From NCBI RefSeq assembly GCF_910592395.1, contig NC_088309.1, forward strand, positions 21,328,599 to 21,392,598: a DNA stretch of 64,000 nucleotides, read 5' to 3'. The position numbers were made by a program, and so were the translations under genes. Source of the stretch: Lineus longissimus (lineage: Eukaryota > Nemertea > Pilidiophora > Heteronemertea > Lineidae). The notes under the pieces were generated by a model. It saw only the letters and a list, made by a program, of their open reading frames with translations, was not told the origin of the DNA and made no database searches. Positions 56,870-64,000 of the stretch are shown piece by piece. Every line of letters begins with the position of its first letter. The first letter of the stretch is position 1.

Positions 56870-59800
56870 AAGATCATCTCCCTTTCATCTTTGTGATTCA
56901 TTAACGACGCCCAATGCATAGCAATGTTGTTCTTTATGCCCAGGGTCCAATTACGGGTTGCATGGATCTATTGAAGTAAGGACACCAAATGAATTTTCTC
57001 CTTTGCACCCAAGTCCAATGGATTCACTGGGGTGAGGACACCCAATCAGAGAAAAGAGATGGGGTTCAAAAAGCAGGAGGAAAAGACTAAAAACGCATAT
57101 GGATACAATATTCCAACTTATTGTCCTAAAATGGTTGTAACTTCTCCTCTACAACACAGATGATCCTATACAGAAGTATCAAACTGCTATGTCCATTCAC
57201 CCCAGGAAAACTCAAGGTGCCAGGTTTTCAGGCACTGAAACAATTTTTCAAATTTCAAGTGGCTTTTTTACTAGAATATCCTTGCTTGTAACAAAAGAAG
57301 TCAATGTTATCTCTGTAGTTTACGATCCACAGACTTGCAAACTTGTTATCTGATAATTCCCTGTTTAATTAACAGAACACTGCTACATGTACTGCTGTCA
57401 CCAGCAAGTTCTTAGCCAAACCATTTTGCCCAAAGCATTATGGGATCAATGCAACAGTTTGGTGCTGCCATCTTATTCAGCATGGTGTAAACAGTCAGTT
57501 AACATCATCGTCACAGGAGGGCCAGTGCATCAATTGTTGCAGATTTCTGATGGTCAAAATAGATTCCCCTATTTACATTCTAGAACTTTCATCTTGGTTC
57601 ACTTGAAGTAAATGGACTTGGTTTGTATGAAGTAAATGGACACTAACCAATATGTAACTTGATTCTGAAATATACCTCCAGGTATCCACACAGTTCAGTT
57701 AATCTGGAAATGTCCAACAGAAAGAATAAACTTACCATATGGAACAATGGCCATTATACAGTTTTGATTTGAACCGAGATGGGGGCTACAGCGATATTGG
57801 ACAATGGCCAAAGACAAAGTGATAAGCTATGATGTACGTACACACACAGAGTTCCATTAATACACAACAAAAGCTTTCACAAAACTCTTTTTAATAATCA
57901 CTTTGACTCCATTTTTCACTTTTTTGGTATTCATGATAGTTATCCACGTTTGATATTTGATTCCCTCTCAGTCTCAATCAACTGAACTGTGCAGGTCCCT
58001 CATAAAAGACACAGCACTACATGTATATACACGTAAAGCACTCGGAAGAGCTTCCATACACGATATTTGCAAAAGCAAACAAAGCAGTAATAATCACAGC
58101 TGCATTTTTAAAGCAACAGTCAAAAACTGGCAGTCAACCGTGGAAGTATTCGCTGGCCTTTTTAATTTTTGCACTTTCCTGTTTTAACCATATACCGTAG
58201 TCGCCAAAATAAAAGGCTGCGCCAAAATATAAGGCTGCGAAAAAGAACACGTTCAGGGCCGGGTTGTCAAAACGCTAAATCCAATGTAAGCAGAAGTTAC
58301 AATTTCACAAAACCACAATGTAAAATGACCGCAAATATTTCCGGATTGACAGTAATTCTGTTTCGACTCAAACAGAAAATGCATCAAGCAAAAACACATG
58401 AGATTTCTTATCAGGAAAAGCAGTACAAGGCGGTATATACAATGTAAATGCAAGGAAGGCTCGGCATATACCGCGGTACTGTAAACAATGAAATGTTCAC
58501 AACACTGTAAGTTAGTCTTTGTAGCAAAATTATGGTTACTGCATGAGACTTAAAATGTGCACACCGACGCCCCAATGGTAAATTTGAAAATTTCACAGTT
58601 TAGAGTAGGTTTAAGGGCAGTGTTTATATTACAGTTCAGTGTTCCGTTGCAAGAATACACACTGAGGGCCCTGTGCCAAATTTTCAGAATATTACACTCA
58701 AACATGTAAAAAGTAGTTTTCATCGGTAACTATGGCAACTCATTCTGGAATTTTCGTACAAAACTTACAAAATATCCTAAACAAAGTATAAACATAGAAA
58801 GTCAGCAGTTCAAGCAGTTGTTATTTAGACATTTTATAATGGGAATAGCACTATCAGCACCTACATTGTAAGCTACAAGTTGAAGACAAATGCAGGTGAA
58901 ATATGAAGACTGAGGATTACATAGACGAATGCTTAAAACAAAGGAACTGGATACACTGAATTGTTCTCATTGAAACAGATACCTTTACATTTTTAGCGTA
59001 GCTACACCTATCCTTTGATGAACTCGTCTGACGTCGACGTGATGTTTTTCTGGTCCATTTCTTTTATATCTCCGATGAACACTTTAAAAAGTGATTTTAT
59101 TAATGAATTCTACCAGAACTGAACTAACTACATGTATGTACATCAAAACTATACAGATTAAGGTGCGGTTGTATCGAAGCAAAGCACCATAATATATCTT
59201 GACTGGTTCCCAAACTTGCCATAATCACGGAAACATATACTACCAGTTTACCATGGTGCAAGCAAGACGTATATATCGCATTTGTACATCAAGCACTTTT
59301 GTTAGAATCAATGGCACAGGAATCACATGGATTTCAACAAAAAAAGCTGCGTGTCTGTAAAAGCTATCTAAAATTGATCAGTGGCAATAAATGCATTTCT
59401 TTTAGTCATATGCCGTGTGTCAGTTAGAAGGAACAACTTATCTCAATATGATAATAATACAAGTCTAATGCTTAGCAAAATTGTACAACACAACCAGCAA
59501 AAATGGCCAATGGCTTGAATTCATAGTCATTGCTATTGTTTGTAATGTACAAGTCGTGTCAACCAACATGCATCTCAGAACAATAGCTCAGGACCAAATC
59601 TCATACGAATTTCAGGAATAAAGATCTTTCTGAAATGTTTGTATAAGGGTCTGGTTTATATTTCATTATTTTCTTTCAATAAATATATCTGCAATCGAAT
59701 TGATTGATGGAGAGGTTTAGAAGTATGCTGTCTGATCTTGCACTGTAAAGCAAGGTCCCATGGCTCTGGATCTAGAGGTCAATTTATTCAGATTGGCCAC

Positions 59801-60104
59801 AGCTCACATATCAGACACACGATGGTGGGTCACCCTCACAGACATGTCAAGGGATAGCCCCTGGACCAATTGCTACCATTGTTATCATTGGCATCTACAG
59901 CTCCACACTGTCACTCACACACCATTCTTCGGAGTATGAGTGAGCGAAGGTAAAGATTGGGACAACATTTTAGTCACACATCCGTCGCCAAAGTCGAACA
60001 CAAGCACGAGTTCAATTTCATGACATGGTGCTCCTAAACCTCTCCAATAGCAAACATGCAGTCATTTTCACCGCGAGTGTCTTTTTTGATCCAGAATCTG
60101 TATC
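56870..60104. other. Non-coding flank, probably partly nucleoredoxin 3'UTR
   Basis: No coding frame recognised. As the 3' flank of the minus-strand nucleoredoxin gene it may hold a long 3'UTR; a minus-strand AATAAA lies near 59780. Around 58195-58245 a phrase (aaaataaaaggctgcg) is repeated twice in tandem. Confidence 0.35.
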
Positions 60105-63100
60105 TCAGAGAACCGGCTTTATGATCCGCGGCTCAAGTTGGTCGGAGAAATATTGGTTTATAAACGATCGTATCACTTCACGGTCGATTTTCATCTCCGG
60201 CGACACGTAGACTTTGTGCTCAGGAATGTCCGAGATGACTAACAATGGATTCCGATCCTCTAACTGTACGAAGTCTCGTAGGTTGTCGCACACTTCATCC
60301 TGAAAAACAAATCAAGGTAGATTTGTAAGTACAGTGGAACCTCCCTTAGTGAACACCCCTCTATTAAGGACAACCTCCCTATTAAGGACACTTGATTTGG
60401 TCCCAAATTGAATCTTACCATTCAATTAGACCTCTCTTATCAGGACTCCTCCCTATTAAGGACAGCACTTTTCAGTCCCGAGGGTGTCCTTAATAGAGAG
60501 GTTCTACTGTACTTGAAAGGTTACTCTGTGACAGGGGTTGCTTGAGTTTCAGTTCAACGTGACAAGTTCCAGGCTGAAGATTTTACTCTTACCAACTCAC
60601 ACCCAGGCAACGTGAAAGACACAAGCCCAACTAGCTCATTTCGGAGGACAGACAATAAAACACCCGCAAAAATTTGCTTGATGGGCATATTTGGGATTGC
60701 ATTTGCTCTATCAATCAGCAAGCTTGTCATGAGCAGGACAGGTGTGGTCTCTACTGGACCCATCCAATGCAAAAACTTACATCACCGCCATAGAAGAACG
60801 ATAGTTCACGGTCCTCTTGATTTTTTTGCGCTTCATAATATTCATCCGCAACATCGTGTAACGCGTCGATGGCCATATTGATGTCCTCATCTTCTCCTTC
60901 TGCAACGAAAGATAAATGATATTAAGTAGAACATCTCTAATCTGAGAAGTGTCTGCCATTGGGTTCCACCATAGTCAGGTAATCTATCTATCAGATAAAA
61001 TTCGCAAAACCACCAGAGTGCAATTTCCAAGTGAGCAGAACACGTGATTGATCGGTCTTTGGACAGAAAACGAATCACGAGAGTGTTCTGCTTACCTGGA
61101 AATCACACCAGGGTGGTTTTGCATGAAGCATTATCCCAAAGTGGCGGTTTATTATAGGCATTTTTTGCCATTTTTGACATCAGTGACTTCGTCGCTCGCA
61201 GGTACAGTAGAACCTCTCTATTAAGGACACCATCGGGACTGACAAATGCTGTCTTTAATAGAGAGGTGTCCTGATTAGAGACGTCAAATTGAATGGAAAG
61301 TACCAATTTGGGACCAAAACTAGTGTCCTTAATAGAGAGGTTGTCCTTAATAGGGAGGTGTCCGCTAAGGGAGGTTCCACTGTATTAACAAAGGAAAAGA
61401 CATGTAGCAAGGAGATGACATCAATGACGTTACAACCTCATTCAAGAAATTTCTAGTTTTGTTTTAACAGACCTACCTACCTGTAAATAATATAAGACAT
61501 GACCCAACGTTTAACTGGTGGGCGACATATTCGTTTAATTCATTGAGTGGCCGCGGTAACCAAGGAAAGTCTTCTCCTTCCGGATCCCGCATCAGTTCTA
61601 AGCGACCATTTTTTGTTATCACACGGTCTTCCTCGTCTAAAATCACTAGCGTTGGGATGCCTGAAAGAGAAGGGTATTTGGATTTGGTGATAAGAGGGTA
61701 AAAATAAAGTGCTTCTGGTTGGGGGTGGATTTTCGTACATGAAGAAGCAGGAAACCAAACGGAAAGCCCCAGTTTCTCCGAGGGACATAAAAATGTGTTA
61801 TTGCTGCAAAACGGCTGCTAGGACTCATAGATAAGAACACAGTCTATACTCTTACCATTGATGCCGAAAAGGCGCTTTAACTTTTCCGATCGCGAATCTT
61901 TGTACGGTATGGCGAACCATGGCATTGTTTCAAAGTATTCATCAAACGACGAATCCATCCGGTCAGAACTGCAGAACACAACTTCGAAATTCTTTCCGTC
62001 TTCTTTGACTTTTTTATACGTTTCAACCAAATCTGGAGTGAAGGCTTTGCATGGTGGGCACTGAAATGAAGATGAGAGATAATGAAATCAAACACCTCAG
62101 CCCACATGGCAAAGGAAGGATCACGCTATCATCATTCACCAAATCAAAGCTTTAATGCAGATCTTTCGGATTTGGAAGCATTCCCCATGACAAATTTTGA
62201 GTTAAAGTTTTGGGGCCAAATTGCTGATCTGATTGCATTCAGCAATTTTCTCAGATGGCAGGTGACAATGTAGTGCAGACATGTGGTATAACCACAGGAC
62301 AGTTTCTATAAAACATCTCATTCATATCATAGGAATGACATTTAGACACCCCACCGAAAAATCTAATGCACTATTTTTGCAAGTCACATACCCGAGGCAT
62401 GATAACCGACCCAACAAAGGAATACATTCAGTCATTAAACGCTCGAGCAATATTCAGTCATTATTGCCGGGGCAACATGAGCGATATCAACGTGATTGCC
62501 ATTCCAACAGGTTCCTGTCTGGCTTGTTGGGGTGCTGTATCAGTTAATATCTGACATGTCTGAAGCTCTTTGATATTATTGCTGATATCAGCAGTTTTGA
62601 TGGGGTGTTTATAGCCAACTTGACTTGGGCTCTCTTAAAGGGGAGAAGCACTGAACAATTACTTCCATGTCATTACTCTAGGGACCCATTTATACAACAT
62701 ATCGTGGGTGGAGTGTTTGTGTTTTGCTCGAGGACACAGCGACGAAACAACAGTGATCCTTCCAAGAGTGGAACCCATAACCTCCTCATTATGAGCCTGG
62801 TGCTAAACCACAGCCCTTTTGTGATGAGGACCTTGTCAGGATGACCTGGGCCGCGGGTAGCCTACTTTAAGAAAGCTATCACACAAATACTCTATTAGCT
62901 AGCTGCTGAAGATACCACAAAACAATCTCGTTGACTGCTGATAGTACAGCCAGAGACAAGACAAGAAGATCTGAACCACGCGCTGCAGACATACATTCTG
63001 CTCCAGGAACATTCCTCACCACCAGTCAAATAATATCTAACATGAAGTGTTGTGAAATCAATACCTTTGAGTTGCCGACCTAACCTGTAACAATTTTTTC

Positions 63101-63653
63101 TAAGTTGAGACGAAGGCGCAGAGAATGAAGTACGCATTTATGTACATGAAGCATATGAGCTAGCGTAGCGCTAACCTTAGCAGTTTTCTCATTGCAAGGT
63201 TAGTTTTTTGAATTATGCTACAACAGCACCTGGCAAACGTCCTCTTCTAAGTTTCACATGCCCCGTATTTAATCTCCGCAGACTTTTTCACCTGCTAACA
63301 ACACTAATTCAGGGAAAACTGCGTGCAGCGTTTAAAATATATTCAGTTATGACCATAAGATATGATTTTTGTCGAAGAAGTGAAGCCACGAAACTTACCC
63401 AATGAGCAGAAAAATAAATGCCCTTCACACATCCTTTCAATACACTACTGGCCTCGAATTCTTGTTTTTGATTGTTTATAAGTTTGCCACAGACGACCTC
63501 TGCGAATGGTTTAGGCTTCCAAGGGAAATCCTTGCCCTCTGGATCACTAGCCACAGCACTGCGGCCGTCGTCCGTAAGTTTCTGTCCAGTTTTACCATCG
63601 ATAAGAACGAGAGTTGGAATGCCTTGGACTTTGTACTTCTTACTTAATTTTGC
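60105..63653 (-). CDS. NXN: Nucleoredoxin, C-terminal five exons (5' end outside the window)
   Basis: Minus-strand exons 63653-63399, 62060-61856, 61660-61481, 60899-60781 and 60299-60105 have GT/AG borders and agreeing phases (0, 1, 1, 0), giving 317 residues plus stop; the family is about 435. The first exon holds the end of the first thioredoxin-like domain (GIPTLVLIDGKTGQKLTDDG, then DPEGKDFPWKPKPF). The second domain begins with FSAHW at the exon edge and CPPC at the next, so the active site WCPPC is split by an intron. It continues FCSSDRMDSSFDEYF, MPWFAIPYKD and IPTLVILDEEDRVITKNGR. The last exons make the third, PDI-like C-terminal domain, which has no CxxC. Nucleoredoxin is a cytosolic and nuclear thiol-disulfide oxidoreductase that in vertebrates restrains Dishevelled in Wnt signalling. 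The two cysteines are kept, so redox activity is likely. The gene symbol follows the vertebrate orthologue. Confidence 0.93.
60329..60512 (+). mobile_element. 184-bp MITE, copy A, in a nucleoredoxin intron
   Basis: Begins GTACAGTGGAACCTC and ends GAGGTTCTACTGTAC, so it has terminal inverted repeats. Inside are several 'ctattaaggaca' direct and inverted blocks. It lies in the intron between the last two nucleoredoxin exons and has an inverted partner at 61202-61385. Confidence 0.9.
61202..61385 (-). mobile_element. 184-bp MITE, copy B, inverted, in a nucleoredoxin intron
   Basis: Same element as copy A in the opposite direction: begins GTACAGTAGAACCTC and ends GGGAGGTTCCACTGTAT. It lies in the intron before the 119-nt exon 60781-60899. 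The two copies therefore bracket that exon as long inverted repeats. Confidence 0.9.
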
Positions 63654-64000
63654 CTGCAAAGAGAGTCAAGAAATCTGGATTGTTACAGTTTGTTGCAAAT
63701 GAGTGAGTTACAGAACATAGATTCACAATGTCACTTTTCACCCTCATTTTATTCCTGTCATTTCAAGGCACTTCTTCAATTCAAGCTGTAACAGTAATTT
63801 TCACTTGAGACTTTCCTTTTTACGATTAATCTGTAAAGGTGAAAAAAGCAATAATTAAAAGGCATGCAAACACTTCGGTTTGCAGTATAAAGCAGTATAA
63901 ACATGTCCCCAATCGGGACATGTTTTGATGATGGTTTGGTCTTTCCGAGCTTACTTCAATATTGATTCTAAGGCAGTCCATCTTTTACTTGTCATGCTGC
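63654..64000. other. Intron of nucleoredoxin at the right edge
   Basis: Upstream (on the minus strand) of the first visible exon. No further exon of the first thioredoxin domain is recognisable, so the rest of the gene lies to the right. A small inverted repeat around tgtcccgattgggga (63905-63921) is present. Confidence 0.6.

Overview
This is a eukaryotic window. Coding exons are split by short introns with GT/AG borders, most of the DNA is non-coding and rich in repeats, and the genes belong to animal families: rhodopsin-type GPCRs, a galactose-3-O-sulfotransferase, a death-effector-domain (DED) caspase and nucleoredoxin. The palindrome TACATGTA is very frequent, and decayed non-LTR retrotransposons and small inverted-repeat elements are common. 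Together these suggest a marine invertebrate, perhaps a lophotrochozoan (mollusc, annelid, brachiopod) or a lancelet. The sequence alone does not decide which.

Layout. 1-3.6 kb: a GAT microsatellite and nothing coding that I recognise. 3.7-11.6 kb: a tandem triplication (unit about 2.3-3.2 kb), each unit holding one intronless class-A GPCR on the + strand. Copies 1 and 3 are open; copy 2 has a one-base deletion. 11.6-19.6 kb: repeats, hairpins and a LINE relic. 19.66-20.2 kb (- strand): a secreted precursor with three cysteine cassettes between dibasic sites, which looks like an undescribed peptide prohormone. 20.2-28.1 kb: no gene recognised. 28.15-29.96 kb (+): a three-exon Gal3ST-like sulfotransferase with an altered PAPS-binding loop. 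30-38.6 kb: no gene; a LINE relic and a large-TIR MITE. 38.7-44.8 kb (+): a complete eight-exon single-DED caspase whose first intron is filled with a foldback repeat, a LINE 3' end and a possible alternative terminal exon pair. 44.9-60.1 kb: LINE relics, a roughly 73-bp degenerate satellite, a tRNA-like SINE relic, a MITE and probable 3' flank. 60.1-63.65 kb (-): the C-terminal five exons of nucleoredoxin, whose 5' end lies beyond the right edge. Two inverted copies of one MITE flank its 119-nt penultimate exon.

The genes do not form an obvious pathway. The clearest functional themes are peptide signalling (GPCR cluster and cysteine-rich prohormone within 9 kb of each other) and apoptosis or immune signalling (DED caspase). 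Gene models were built by hand from reading frame, splice-phase agreement and family motifs. No database search was possible.
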